64,000 nucleotides of DNA, taken from assembly GCF_900142525.1 (NCBI RefSeq), contig NZ_FRBD01000003.1, positions 183,454 through 247,453 on the forward strand, read 5' to 3'. Below the pieces are notes generated by a model, which saw nothing but the letters and a program-made list of their open reading frames with translations, had not been told where the DNA came from and searched no databases. Below, in pieces: positions 16,615-25,509 of this stretch (the stretch's first letter is position 1; each line of letters begins with the position of its first letter). The stretch is from Xylanibacter ruminicola (GTDB lineage Bacteria > Bacteroidota > Bacteroidia > Bacteroidales > Bacteroidaceae). The translations under genes were made by a program, and so were the position numbers.

Positions 16615-17187
16615 TTAGATAAATTGTTTTGCATATTTGTTACATAGTGTTTCGAGTCCACCTTTACTTCCATTTCCAATAGCTTCAAATTTCCATTCTT
16701 CACCACGACGATAGAGACGGCCAAATTCAACAGCTGTTTCAATAGAGAAGTCCTCATCTAGGTCATAACGAGCAATTTCTTCATTTTTCTTTGCATCATA
16801 AATGCGGATGTAAGAATTACGAACCTGTCCAAAGTTCTGTCTTCTCTCTTCTGCTTTGTGAATTGTAGCCGTAAACACAATTTCTTGAATTTGAGAGCTT
16901 ACCTTTGTGAGGTCAACGTTGAGGGTTTCGTCATCGCCTCCGTCTGAGTTTCCGCCTGTTAAATCATCGCCTGTAGTTTCTACAGAACCATCTGGAGATT
17001 TCATGTTGTTGTAGAATACAAAGTATTCCTGAGAAGGGATCTGACCATTTGAGCCAAGCATAAAAGCTGCTGCGTCGAGGTCAAAATCAAAACCCGTTCC
17101 TTCGTTTGGATCCCAACCGAGGCCAACTCCAACTAAAGAAAGCCCCTTGTCCATGCTTATTCGCTGTCCTTTTTCAAGATTAATCAT
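16615..17187 (-). CDS. Canonical TerD/TerE stress protein
   Basis: 190 residues, the family's usual length, with all landmarks: DFDLDAAAFML (about 34-44), EYFVFYNN, TTGDDLTGGNSDGGDDETL (Ca2+ loops) and GRLYRRGEEWKFEAIGNG at the end. TerD proteins bind Ca2+ and take part in tellurite, oxidative and phage-related stress responses, mechanism unresolved. It is the first gene of the long operon and lies 47 bp downstream of the promoter at 17234. Because all four TerD genes come first, they should be its most abundant products. Confidence 0.95.
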   Translation of the reverse strand: MINLEKGQRISMDKGLSLVGVGLGWDPNEGTGFDFDLDAAAFMLGSNGQIPSQEYFVFYNNMKSPDGSVETTGDDLTGGNSDGGDDETLNVDLTKVSSQIQEIVFTATIHKAEERRQNFGQVRNSYIRIYDAKKNEEIARYDLDEDFSIETAVEFGRLYRRGEEWKFEAIGNGSKGGLETLCNKYAKQFI

Positions 17188-17233
17188 AATAACTACAAAT
17201 TAAAAATTATACAATAGTTTCAAATTTCAAATG

Positions 17234-17241
17234 CAAAGGTA
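17234..17241 (-). promoter_or_regulatory. Bacteroidota -7 box (TACCTTTG) for the Ter operon
   Basis: TACCTTTGC on the minus strand, 47 bp upstream of the first TerD ATG (17187). No other convincing promoter is seen down to 3578, so this box could drive about 13.6 kb of same-strand genes. A TTTTAG at the expected -33 distance is only a partial match. Confidence 0.6.
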
Positions 17242-17321
17242 ATATATAATAATGTAATGTTGGCTAAAACGCTAACGTTACAATTAATATAAAGTAGACT
17301 CTATGTCAAAAAGTTGCAAGG

Positions 17322-18713
17322 TTACAAGGCAGATATTTTTTGCCATTCAATTGAATCAGACAAGGCTGTGACATCCTTATTGTCTAAACCACAACAACAG
17401 CAAAGAGAAGGATGTATGTTTACACAATAATTGCCGAACATATTGCGTTGAATCATGTAATCATCCACATGGAACAAAACCTCTTCATGTGCTTTTAGTT
17501 GTTTCTTTATTAATGCAATCATTGGCAGTCTTATCTCTGGAATGCTGATATCAGGAGCATTTTCTGCTTCTCCTCCAAATTTTTGATAAATAAGCCTATA
17601 TTTTGTTTGGATAGCGCTCATTCTCTTCTTATATTTGGCGAATTGTCGAGGTGTTTCTGGCTTAACAAAGTTGATACCACCACTAGCTGATTCCAAAAGG
17701 AACAGAGCGTATAATGCTTTCTCTCTTCGATGCAATTTCTCCATTTGCACATCAGCTTCAGGGAATCTTATGACATTTCTATATATATCTATTACAACGG
17801 AACTTTTAACGCCTTTTTGGAGCATATAAAGGTCAAAAATTTGTTTATAGAATCCTGTATATATGAAGCGGCCTTTTTCTTGTTTTAAGCGACTTATGTT
17901 TGATGTTTGATAATAATGAGAAAAATAGTCTACGCTATTCCTTACGGTATTTAATACATTCTTATCTATCTCTAATATAAGAAAGTTTGCAATTCTTTTG
18001 TCGTTAACAAAAGAATCGCCGATTTTAATCATCAAAGAAGGTGCTACATTTGAAAATTCCTTAACTCCCAATTTCCCTGACAATTGGTCTTTGCAAAACT
18101 CTGAAGTAGATAAGTTCTGTAACTGTTTTGTTACGGTTTGTAATCTCTCTAGGCTTGCTTTGGGATAAAGGAATTCTATTATCCGAAGTAGTTCTGAAGC
18201 TGTTATCGAACGATAATGATTAGCAATCTTGGGTATATATACAAAGTCGAAGCCGGCCAATCGCATTTCTGTTTTTAATTCTCGATAGGCTTCATTAATT
18301 TCCCAGTTTATGTCATTATCAAATTCACTTTCCACGTATAAAATTTGAGTAGGCTCTATGAATATGTTTGACGTATTCATAGAAATGATTTTAGCTGATA
18401 GTTCTGTTGAGGATAGACAAATTTTTATCGCAATCAATAGTATAGCTTCTTCTCTAGAGCAATAGTTATCTGACAAAGAAACATTGATCAAACCCTCAAC
18501 TAGTTCTTGCTTTAAACTATCGGTGGAATCGATTAATATAGAAAGAGCATCGGATAGAGTATATGACGCACCAAGTATTTCATCTTCTTTTTTGATGGAA
18601 TATTTGTTCTTGATACTATTAATAAACTCAATTTCTCTTACGTCAATAATTGCATCGGCTATAACCATATCCGATACAATTCTCATTATACTGGCTCGTT
18701 CTATCTGTTTCAT
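17322..18713 (-). CDS. TerB-like domain protein with long unknown C-terminal part
   Basis: 463 residues. The first 105 resemble a TerB-type helical domain (MVIADAIIDVREIEFINSI, a VADGxID-like turn, then a helix with REEAILLIAIKICL). The remaining 360 residues are a mixed alpha/beta region of unknown fold, with ILYVESEFDNDINWEI and a late HPSLCCCCGLDNKDV that gives four adjacent cysteines. TerB-like domains are regular partners of TerD and membrane Ter proteins. It ends 134 bp before the first TerD gene and has its own -7 box at 18749. Confidence 0.75.
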   Translation of the reverse strand: MKQIERASIMRIVSDMVIADAIIDVREIEFINSIKNKYSIKKEDEILGASYTLSDALSILIDSTDSLKQELVEGLINVSLSDNYCSREEAILLIAIKICLSSTELSAKIISMNTSNIFIEPTQILYVESEFDNDINWEINEAYRELKTEMRLAGFDFVYIPKIANHYRSITASELLRIIEFLYPKASLERLQTVTKQLQNLSTSEFCKDQLSGKLGVKEFSNVAPSLMIKIGDSFVNDKRIANFLILEIDKNVLNTVRNSVDYFSHYYQTSNISRLKQEKGRFIYTGFYKQIFDLYMLQKGVKSSVVIDIYRNVIRFPEADVQMEKLHRREKALYALFLLESASGGINFVKPETPRQFAKYKKRMSAIQTKYRLIYQKFGGEAENAPDISIPEIRLPMIALIKKQLKAHEEVLFHVDDYMIQRNMFGNYCVNIHPSLCCCCGLDNKDVTALSDSIEWQKISAL

Positions 18714-18748
18714 ACCGGTTAGACAATTTTAAACTTCAAGAATCGATG

Positions 18749-18756
18749 CAAAGATA
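18749..18756 (-). promoter_or_regulatory. Bacteroidota -7 box (TATCTTTG) before the TerB-like gene
   Basis: TATCTTTGC on the minus strand, 36 bp upstream of the ATG at 18713. It gives the TerB-like gene its own transcription start separate from the SanA-like gene ending at 18921. Confidence 0.55.
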
Positions 18757-18800
18757 CGAATTTTTGTGGGATTTTAACTACTTTTTTACAAAAATCTATA

Positions 18801-18819
18801 TTTCACAAGGCTTGTGAAA
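18801..18819 (-). terminator. Possible terminator after the SanA-like gene
   Basis: TTTCACAAG-G-CTTGTGAAA forms a 19-bp inverted repeat about 100 bp beyond the stop at 18921. On the minus strand it is followed after 7 bases by a T-rich run. The stem is AT-rich, so this is a modest candidate. Confidence 0.4.
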
Positions 18820-18920
18820 AGGTTTTTGTTGATTTTTCTATCATATTATAGTCACATATTGCGTCTTGCAAAATGTCATAGTGGTCAAATGTCAGATGTG
18901 GCAAGTTCGACAGTGTGTCA

Positions 18921-19676
18921 TCATTTGGCTTTAGCATCTACATCCTGGCCTGTGACATCCATAGGCTCATCAATTACCGCAAGATATACAGTGACAATGC
19001 TATCTCTTGGGGCACATGGTTCTGACTGTGCTTTAAATGGCTGATTTTTTTCTGGCGCGTAATTCAAAATATCCCAGAACATCTTTACTCTCGCGAAGTA
19101 TTCTCGAATACTGGTAAGATAGGCTCTTCTTGATGTTGGCATCTTAGCGTTGTATGCTTGTATGTTCTTCACATCAAGGCCAAGGTGTTCTGCTTGATAT
19201 ATTGCTCGCTCGTTATGAAACTTTTGGGATATAATTGTAAAACTCTTCAATCCATACACCTTGTTTGCATTGATCACAGAGCATATAGTCCTAAAGCCTT
19301 TGCCATCCATAATAATTGCACTAGCTGGTACACCACGTGCTACTAGCGAATCCATCATACATTCAGGCTCATTGATGCCATCCAAACTATCCTCATCGCC
19401 ACTAATTAGAATCTTCTCAATTTTCCTTGCTTTATACAACTGTTCTGCTGCATCAAGTCGATAAATGAAAAAATAGTTTGTAACCTTAGTCAACCGAGCC
19501 TGTGGAGTTGTTCCTAACAATAATCCTACTTTTGCAGGTCTTATGCTGTCTATCTCAGAAAAAGCTTTGCCGTCTGCATTACCAACAACAATTCTATTGC
19601 AAATCAACATAATACCGATACATAAAACGATCAAGGCACAGGTTATTATAAATAGAAACTTAACTACTTTTCTCAT
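18921..19676 (-). CDS. SanA/YdcF-like (DUF218) envelope protein
   Basis: 251 residues from ATG at 19676; an in-frame ATG at 19709 would overlap the upstream gene and lacks the typical start. One membrane helix (about 6-26) precedes a DUF218 domain with VGLLLGT (50-56), ISGDED (about 91-96), VINANKVYGLKSFTIISQ and KFHNERAIYQAEHLGLD (about 152-168), as in SanA/ElyC. SanA-type proteins affect envelope permeability, and the mature domain is periplasmic. It follows a small membrane protein by 8 bp. Confidence 0.88.
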   Translation of the reverse strand: MRKVVKFLFIITCALIVLCIGIMLICNRIVVGNADGKAFSEIDSIRPAKVGLLLGTTPQARLTKVTNYFFIYRLDAAEQLYKARKIEKILISGDEDSLDGINEPECMMDSLVARGVPASAIIMDGKGFRTICSVINANKVYGLKSFTIISQKFHNERAIYQAEHLGLDVKNIQAYNAKMPTSRRAYLTSIREYFARVKMFWDILNYAPEKNQPFKAQSEPCAPRDSIVTVYLAVIDEPMDVTGQDVDAKAK

Positions 19677-19684
19677 AATTATGT

Positions 19685-19975
19685 TTAATCCACAATTTGT
19701 TTTATCCATTTTGGCAATTTTCCAAAACTATCCGGGAAATGATTCTTCGTTTGATACAATAATATACCAGTAATAACCAATAAAACAAACAGACCTATCG
19801 CAATAAAAGGTATAGCTCGCCAAATTATACATGATACATTCACAATTACATTATTACTGGAATCTGGCAAAATCAAGAACACCAAAACCCATATTAATAG
19901 ACAGATTTTAGCTATCCGATAAAATTTCGTGTCACCATATTGAATCCCTTTTGGCGATTTCTTTTTATACCCCAT
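19685..19975 (-). CDS. Two-helix membrane protein, unknown
   Basis: 96 residues with two hydrophobic helices (about 25-45 and 54-76) and basic ends (MGYKKKSPKG at the start, LPKWIKQIVD at the end). No family was recognised. It is 8 bp upstream of the SanA-like gene, so the two are probably co-expressed. Confidence 0.62.
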   Translation of the reverse strand: MGYKKKSPKGIQYGDTKFYRIAKICLLIWVLVFLILPDSSNNVIVNVSCIIWRAIPFIAIGLFVLLVITGILLYQTKNHFPDSFGKLPKWIKQIVD

Positions 19976-20045
19976 AACTCTAGTAAATATATGTTTCTGT
20001 TTATGTTGTGATGTAGATTGATTTTTAACATGACAAATCTCGATA

Positions 20046-20534
20046 TCATTTTTTTATCATTAAATATGAAATATCTTTTACCTCCAAATTCTTCACATGT
20101 ATAATAAAAAACAAAGTGTCTTCTTTGTAAATACTAACTCTTTCTGTATTAGTATTAATATCATAATCTTTAAGAGGCAATTTGATAACATCATCAACTT
20201 GCAGGTGAGTGTTAAGATATGGTGTATACACTATTGTCCCCATCTTGTCTCTTTTGTTTCCTGACCAGAAGCACATTACTTTACCTTCTTTAAAATAATA
20301 CAATGGATTATGATTATCTTCATCTGAACTTTTCATATATATGTATTCATTGGGCTCTCCAACTATTGCACATAAATCATTATAGTACATATCAGGTTTG
20401 ATTCCTCTGAACATAGTAGTATCACAGAAAAGACCAATCTCGATGTCCTTAACTACAATTTTCGCACTATTATCACAAGATGTAATGAATAGTAGTACAA
20501 AAATTAATAATAGGCTTCTTATGCTAATCCTCAT
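20046..20534 (-). CDS. Lipoprotein of unknown function
   Basis: 162 residues with a lipoprotein signal (FVLLFITSC, lipidation at C20 in TSCDNS). The mature protein resembles small SmpA/BamE-type folds: RGIKPDMYYNDLCAIVGEPNEY looks like their gxxxxxV...LGxP element, followed by a beta sheet. Its ATG overlaps the stop of the 132-residue membrane protein gene by 4 bp. The fold assignment is tentative. Confidence 0.72.
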   Translation of the reverse strand: MRISIRSLLLIFVLLFITSCDNSAKIVVKDIEIGLFCDTTMFRGIKPDMYYNDLCAIVGEPNEYIYMKSSDEDNHNPLYYFKEGKVMCFWSGNKRDKMGTIVYTPYLNTHLQVDDVIKLPLKDYDINTNTERVSIYKEDTLFFIIHVKNLEVKDISYLMIKK

Positions 20535-20929
20535 TTTTCCAAGTCAATCTTCTTTCTATTGAGATTTCCTTTTAATAAGTAAGCTCCGGCGATTGCCATA
20601 AGGCCTAAATATAAGGGTATTGCCGGAGTAGCAGCATATCCATATGCCCAGCCATAAGCATATCCATATGCACAATTACCTCCCCACGCGCCACTATCTG
20701 TATCACTGCCATAATCAGAGCCAGAAATACAATTCCAACTTTCAGGGAAAGATTCAAAGCCAATCTCTGCGCCAAATAAGTTAAATATAAATATAAAGAC
20801 TCCAATAACGGGTGGAATTAGAAAAATAATACCAAGTTTTGCTTCCCAGTTCAACCTCCAATAATCTTTTGGCAAATTGAACAACCATTTCCATAATGAT
20901 TTAAATAAAGAATTCATACGAACACTCAT
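20531..20929 (-). CDS. Membrane protein with Gly/Tyr/Ala repeat
   Basis: 132 residues with two hydrophobic helices (about 32-50 and 105-121). Between them is an acidic serine-rich part and an odd aromatic-glycine repeat (CAYGYAYGWAYGYAATP). No family was recognised. It overlaps the downstream lipoprotein gene by 4 bp and is preceded by a 34-bp gap from the 409-residue membrane protein gene. Confidence 0.65.
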   Translation of the reverse strand: MSVRMNSLFKSLWKWLFNLPKDYWRLNWEAKLGIIFLIPPVIGVFIFIFNLFGAEIGFESFPESWNCISGSDYGSDTDSGAWGGNCAYGYAYGWAYGYAATPAIPLYLGLMAIAGAYLLKGNLNRKKIDLEK

Positions 20930-20963
20930 ACCTATCTATTTTTTTACTGAAAGAAAAACACTA

Positions 20964-22193
20964 TCATTGTTCAAATTGGATACTATTAATTATTTCGTCA
21001 ATAGGAACTTCTTCTTTTACATTATACCATGCACTGAGAACACAGTATTTATGCATCTTATAGTTATAAACGACAGAAAAATCCCAAAAAAACTGAGGTT
21101 CAGATTGGAATTTTTCTATTTTTCTATAACATTTCCCTGCATTTATATCAATGACTTCATCAGTTTTTAATTCATGAGGATAATTTGTCATTGCGCTATC
21201 TTTACTTTGAAACCACATTTCTTCAAAATCAGTGTTCCTAAAAGTAGCTGCTAATCCACTAATTATACGAATTTCATAAGATGATTTTTCCTTTTTATCA
21301 GTTATAACAAGCACTTTTCCACCATCTTCAACATCAATAAACTCGTGTTTAGTGCCTTGGGGTAATTTTAGAATATACAATCCGTCTGTTATTTCGTTCT
21401 CATTCAATTTGTTTTCGTCAATTACATACGATGTAGAATCGACATCTGAGAGATCTATATCGTCAACGACAGAATCCCGTGAATAAGATGGAGGGACAAT
21501 AGTACTCAAAATAAACATACTTATAGGTACAAATAATAAAGTCCCAATAATTAATTGGTCATTTTTACATAAGGCCCTTTTCTCTACAGGGAAAAATTCA
21601 TTGATATATTTTGAATACTTGAAATATAACAGCCATAATACTCCGACTATCAAGCCCCATAGAACTCTAATCGAGGGCATCTCATTATAATTAAAATCTT
21701 GCAATATTTTGATAAGATTAATCACTATAGAAATCCACAAATACACATTTGCTAAACCAATGGCATTGGGTTTCTTTTTAACTATTGCCCAAAATGTATA
21801 ACCGCAAAGGCTACACATGCTTATAGCATAGGAAATTACATATGCCAATAATGGAAAGTTGTAGCTATCCCAATTCTGAGATACTGCTATCCATGTTTGG
21901 AAAAATGTATATATACCACTTATGGCGACACCACACAGAAAGAGCAACAACCAAATAGACACACCTTTGCCTTTCTCCTGATGTTTTTTCTTCTCTTCTT
22001 CTTGGGCTATGATGGTATTTACCATCTCTTCATCATAATCAATATGAGATTTCAGTTTCTGCTGTACTAATTCTACAAAACCAGGTGCATAATCCACCTT
22101 ATTAGCAAGGATTTTTGCCAACTCTTCAATACTCTTGTTTGCTATTTCCTTTTCCCAATCTTGTTCAAAAGGATTCTTCTTTTCTGTTTCCAT
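20964..22193 (-). CDS. Four-helix membrane protein with soluble C-terminal domain
   Basis: 409 residues. An acidic helical N-terminal part (about 1-75, with NKSIEELAKILANKVDYAPG) and four hydrophobic helices (about 80-200) are followed by a fifth near 215-235 and a soluble C-terminal domain (about 245-409) that probably faces the periplasm. No family was recognised. Tight spacing to 20929 suggests one operon with the next two genes. Confidence 0.72.
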   Translation of the reverse strand: METEKKNPFEQDWEKEIANKSIEELAKILANKVDYAPGFVELVQQKLKSHIDYDEEMVNTIIAQEEEKKKHQEKGKGVSIWLLLFLCGVAISGIYTFFQTWIAVSQNWDSYNFPLLAYVISYAISMCSLCGYTFWAIVKKKPNAIGLANVYLWISIVINLIKILQDFNYNEMPSIRVLWGLIVGVLWLLYFKYSKYINEFFPVEKRALCKNDQLIIGTLLFVPISMFILSTIVPPSYSRDSVVDDIDLSDVDSTSYVIDENKLNENEITDGLYILKLPQGTKHEFIDVEDGGKVLVITDKKEKSSYEIRIISGLAATFRNTDFEEMWFQSKDSAMTNYPHELKTDEVIDINAGKCYRKIEKFQSEPQFFWDFSVVYNYKMHKYCVLSAWYNVKEEVPIDEIINSIQFEQ

Positions 22194-22297
22194 ATTGAAT
22201 AGTATTAATATAATTAAACATATTCTCTACACTTATCCTCCACCCAGTTGATTCACTCATTCGTTCATCAGTTGGCCCGACGATATCATAGGCTGGT

Positions 22298-23212
22298 TTA
22301 ACGGATAGTTTTACGAAACACCAACCAAGGTATAATGCTGGTCCATTTCTTATGAGGGTAAAGGGCCGGGACGCCAATATCAAAACGAATACCATCACGA
22401 TTTCTATAATAAGAGTAGCAATCGGCTCCACCTGTGATATAAATAGCGTCAATAAAACCATATTCACGGAGAGCATCTGCGAAGTCCCATAGGGTTTCCT
22501 TGTGGCGCGTTGCAATGAAGTAAAGCTGATCGCCGATGCGACCAATAGCTCGACGCTCTACCTTACCATGTAGAAAAAAACGACTGGGAATCGTACCGTT
22601 ACTGACAAGGATGAACTGGCGAAAGAAAGAGCCACCTTGTTCTAGAACGAAGTCCTTAACTTTCTCGCTACGCGATATGCCAATGACGCTATTGTTGCCC
22701 AACATAGCCATATAGCCAAGGCGATGTGTGTCACTTTGGTATTCTTTACCATCAGCGACAAGAGAACCAATGTAAGTGCTATCAGCTTTATGGTCTGCCG
22801 AACGGCAGTAGAGATAGACGGAGGTGTCAGCAGTGTCTGGCTCCTCGAACTCGATGGAGGCTTTCAATCCATGAATAGCATAAAAGTCCATCGCAACTCC
22901 AAGTATGCTATCGCTAGTCATCACAACCTCAGGTTTTCCCTGCGTGGCTGGCCGCTGAAGCTTCTCGATATTTTGCTCTGGTGTGACAGAAACTGTTATA
23001 CCGATGTTATAATAGTAATTCCAGAAATAATAGCCAGCGAGGACAGCAATCATCAAACAACCAACAGCTATCAATGCAAGGAATCGCTTCAGCCACTTCT
23101 GTTTTTGGGAAGGGACAATAACCTTCGTCACAGACTCTTTTGCCTGCGGCTGCTCATCTCGTTCGATAATGATGATGGGCACTTCTGGTTTCTGCATATT
23201 TATATCATCCAT
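22298..23212 (-). CDS. Membrane-anchored phosphodiester glycosidase-like (DUF2233/NAGPA) protein
   Basis: 304 residues. One membrane helix (about 38-62) follows a polar N-terminus; the rest resembles the NAGPA/DUF2233 fold, with GVAMDFYAIHG, a central QGGSFFRQFILVSNG and DAIYITGGADCYSYYRN near 255-271, the counterpart of the LDGGGSS active-site turn. Such enzymes cleave phosphodiester-linked sugars outside the membrane. It overlaps the LytTR gene by 8 bp, so the regulator and this protein are made together. Confidence 0.75.
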   Translation of the reverse strand: MDDINMQKPEVPIIIIERDEQPQAKESVTKVIVPSQKQKWLKRFLALIAVGCLMIAVLAGYYFWNYYYNIGITVSVTPEQNIEKLQRPATQGKPEVVMTSDSILGVAMDFYAIHGLKASIEFEEPDTADTSVYLYCRSADHKADSTYIGSLVADGKEYQSDTHRLGYMAMLGNNSVIGISRSEKVKDFVLEQGGSFFRQFILVSNGTIPSRFFLHGKVERRAIGRIGDQLYFIATRHKETLWDFADALREYGFIDAIYITGGADCYSYYRNRDGIRFDIGVPALYPHKKWTSIIPWLVFRKTIR

Positions 23213-23573
23213 TGTCTACCCCTTTCTCGTTTTCTAGTAATTCCTTCAGCTGCTTTAGTGCCTCGCGAGACACGCCAATGGGTTTGATGTCGCTCTTTAT
23301 CTGCTGGCCAGAGAATATAAGTATCTGTTCTGTGAGATTAATGACATGAATATAGCGCTTGTTGACGATGAGACTTCTCCCAACACGGGCAAACATATTG
23401 TTTTGCAACTGTTGGAACACCTCGTCAAAAAAATGAAGTTGGAATGTCATCTTACGACTTTTGCCATTGGTCAGTACAAGGTCAGAATAGTTGCCATCGG
23501 CACGGACATATACAATCTCATCCGTGGCGACTCGCACCAATTCGGTGCTGGTAGATATTCTGAGCCATTCCAT
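23205..23573 (-). CDS. LytTR DNA-binding protein
   Basis: 122 residues made up almost entirely of a LytTR domain: EIVYVRADGNYSDLVL, FARVGRSLIVNKRYI and a C-terminal IGVSREALKQLKELL. There is no receiver domain, so this is a stand-alone LytTR regulator, possibly controlled by the membrane protein that it overlaps (22298-23212). It has its own -7 box at 23595. Confidence 0.9.
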   Translation of the reverse strand: MEWLRISTSTELVRVATDEIVYVRADGNYSDLVLTNGKSRKMTFQLHFFDEVFQQLQNNMFARVGRSLIVNKRYIHVINLTEQILIFSGQQIKSDIKPIGVSREALKQLKELLENEKGVDNG

Positions 23574-23594
23574 ACACTAACTGGTTTAATTTTG

Positions 23595-23602
23595 CAAATA
23601 TA
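23595..23602 (-). promoter_or_regulatory. Bacteroidota -7 box (TATATTTG) for the LytTR gene
   Basis: TATATTTGC on the minus strand, 22 bp upstream of the ATG at 23573. The transcript would cover the LytTR gene and the glycosidase-like gene that overlaps it. Confidence 0.55.
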
Positions 23603-23651
23603 CACATAATTATTGAAAGTAATGAGAAATATACATCATTTTTAACTTAGT

Positions 23652-24311
23652 TTACCGACACCACCCATCACTTACGTAAATGGTATCTCCTTTAAGAGGA
23701 ATAAAGACTTGTATATAATCACCATCCCAGTCATTAACCATTTCCCCATCTAATTCTACTTGACGGATATGTGTGCCTTTGGTCCTGTCAATAGGTCTAT
23801 CGGGATAAATAAAGTAGTGATAGCCAAATGAATCTTTGCTCCAACAGCAGGAGTCTTTTTTGCATACTGTCCTAAGTTCAAGAAAGAAATCCTTTTCCAA
23901 AGGCTTGTTCGGTACAAACTTAATGGCTGTCTCACAAGAGCTGAAATCATCATGCCAGGATGAGTCTACGGGTGTAACTTCAGGGAATTCGACTCCTGTT
24001 ATTCTCTTAAGATCTACATTTGTACGATAAGGAATCGATTGGGGAATTCCTTTTTCTGTCTGAAACATTGAGTACATTATCAATATGCATAAGGCAATAC
24101 AATAGATTAACATCATGCATGGAGAGATTATAAACAAAAGCCAGCTCTTAATAGGACCAAATCTCTTGGGGTGAAGAATCAACGGGAAAGGGAATAAGCT
24201 CCAATACAAGAAAAACTTTGCCTTTTCGTTCCACTTCCCTTGCACAACTCGACGAATCGTTAATACTATGATGCCGATCCAAATTATCAAAAAACATCCA
24301 AAAAGTCCCAT
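23652..24311 (-). CDS. Two-helix membrane protein with soluble domain, unknown
   Basis: 219 residues. Two hydrophobic helices (about 3-20 and 50-76) surround a basic loop, followed by a soluble beta-rich domain (about 85-219) rich in Asp and Trp, with two adjacent cysteines (CKKDSCCW). No family was recognised. It starts 14 bp after the L,D-transpeptidase-like gene, suggesting one operon. Confidence 0.65.
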   Translation of the reverse strand: MGLFGCFLIIWIGIIVLTIRRVVQGKWNEKAKFFLYWSLFPFPLILHPKRFGPIKSWLLFIISPCMMLIYCIALCILIMYSMFQTEKGIPQSIPYRTNVDLKRITGVEFPEVTPVDSSWHDDFSSCETAIKFVPNKPLEKDFFLELRTVCKKDSCCWSKDSFGYHYFIYPDRPIDRTKGTHIRQVELDGEMVNDWDGDYIQVFIPLKGDTIYVSDGWCR

Positions 24312-24325
24312 GTTGTTTCAATACC

Positions 24326-24973
24326 CTATGATTTACTGACAAAATTCCAAAGCAGCAAGGGCTTCTTCTCTTTGTTGACAAGTGACCACAGATAATTCAT
24401 TCCCCTTGAAGAAACAGTAACGCATCCTTTACAGCTGGCACGATGAAGAGGAATATACTTTTTCCAACACCACTTGTCTACCCAATAAGAACTATGAATC
24501 ATCAACCCTCTTGCGTAAGAAGACTGATTATCCAAATCCATTCCCTTTAGTCGAAAGCTGCGTTTAAGGCTATTGCCATGTTCTTTAGTGATCCAAAATC
24601 GTCCCAAGGAAGAGCATTCGCTTCCGGGCTTATTACTAAAAACAGGTCGTTCGTCAGTACTTCCACCTCCAGGGCCGTGCATCACATAAGTACTGGCAAC
24701 AATCTTTTTCTGATGGAAATCCCAGACGAACAGGCGTGGTGTGCCAGATGGGATGCCATAGTCCACAAATAGGGCATAGTGCTCATTCATATTATGACGC
24801 TTTGCAAAAGCTAAAGCCTTCTCCGCACGTTCCTCAATCGTTTTGTATTCTCTGCGATCAGGCCATTCAGGCAGTCCATAATATTTCCATGCCCAGTGTA
24901 AGCCAAAGATACTGATGGCCAAAAAGAGCATCAAAACAATCGTGGCGCAGCCCCATTTCTTTTTTCTTCTCAT
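24326..24973 (-). CDS. L,D-transpeptidase-like (YkuD-type) protein
   Basis: 215 residues. A membrane helix (about 10-28) precedes a catalytic-like domain with MHGPGGGSTD, LGRFWIT, GLMIHSSY (H160) and SCKGCVTVSS (C184), which fits the HXnSxGC active site of murein L,D-transpeptidases of the YkuD_2 type. It probably acts on peptidoglycan outside the inner membrane. It neighbours other envelope genes. Confidence 0.82.
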   Translation of the reverse strand: MRRKKKWGCATIVLMLFLAISIFGLHWAWKYYGLPEWPDRREYKTIEERAEKALAFAKRHNMNEHYALFVDYGIPSGTPRLFVWDFHQKKIVASTYVMHGPGGGSTDERPVFSNKPGSECSSLGRFWITKEHGNSLKRSFRLKGMDLDNQSSYARGLMIHSSYWVDKWCWKKYIPLHRASCKGCVTVSSRGMNYLWSLVNKEKKPLLLWNFVSKS

Positions 24974-25046
24974 TCCTCATTTTCTTTTGATACTGCTGTG
25001 AGTACCGCAATGGATACACACAGCAGTATGATTTCCACATAGACCA

Positions 25047-25403
25047 TCATAGATATTGGTTGACTAACCTTTTGATAAGCCTTGTCACTTCGCCAATAGA
25101 CGCTTTCTTGTAGAGTTTCCCTTCAACTTTGTCCACCACTTCAAAGTTTGTAGACTTGATTTTCGAGGCATCGCTCATGTTGTAGTCACTAGCATTGCAA
25201 GGAGAATAAACCTCGCACTGTATCCCACTCTTCTTGTAGTAGATGGTCAGTGTACGTCCATCATTAAACTGCGTTGTCTGTTTTACCACAATGTTTGCTG
25301 GGACTTGTGCCGTTACGCTCTTTTTGTTAGATTTCGCACTAACCGGCGTTGATGCCATCATGCTCATGAGCACAATCATCAAGGAAAATAATAACTGCTT
25401 CAT
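25047..25403 (-). CDS. Small secreted protein, unknown
   Basis: 118 residues with a signal peptide (MKQLLFSLMIVLMSMMASTPVSA) followed by a small soluble domain with FNDGRTLTIYYKKSG and a final helix IGEVTRLIKRLVNQYL. No family was recognised. It has a TAnnTTTGC box at 25431-25438 and is probably the first gene of the group 25403-23652. Confidence 0.68.
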   Translation of the reverse strand: MKQLLFSLMIVLMSMMASTPVSAKSNKKSVTAQVPANIVVKQTTQFNDGRTLTIYYKKSGIQCEVYSPCNASDYNMSDASKIKSTNFEVVDKVEGKLYKKASIGEVTRLIKRLVNQYL

Positions 25404-25430
25404 AGATACTTCTTATCTCGTTTGACAATG

Positions 25431-25438
25431 CAAAATTA
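25431..25438 (-). promoter_or_regulatory. Bacteroidota -7 box (TAATTTTG) before the small secreted protein
   Basis: TAATTTTGC on the minus strand, 28 bp upstream of the ATG at 25403. Confidence 0.55.
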
Positions 25439-25509
25439 ATATGTTTGTTCAATCTGGAGAAGAAAAAAACGCAGGTCTGTATGAACCTATGGGATTATTG
25501 TATGAGTCA

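Noticed and set aside
20601..20720. Short repeats encoding Tyr-Gly-Ala as a CRISPR or tandem repeat
   Set aside because: Units are 12-18 bp, imperfect and inside a coding frame; no spacers.
22165..22545. 126-codon minus-strand frame
   Set aside because: Overlaps the phosphodiester glycosidase-like gene in another frame and lacks any recognisable content.
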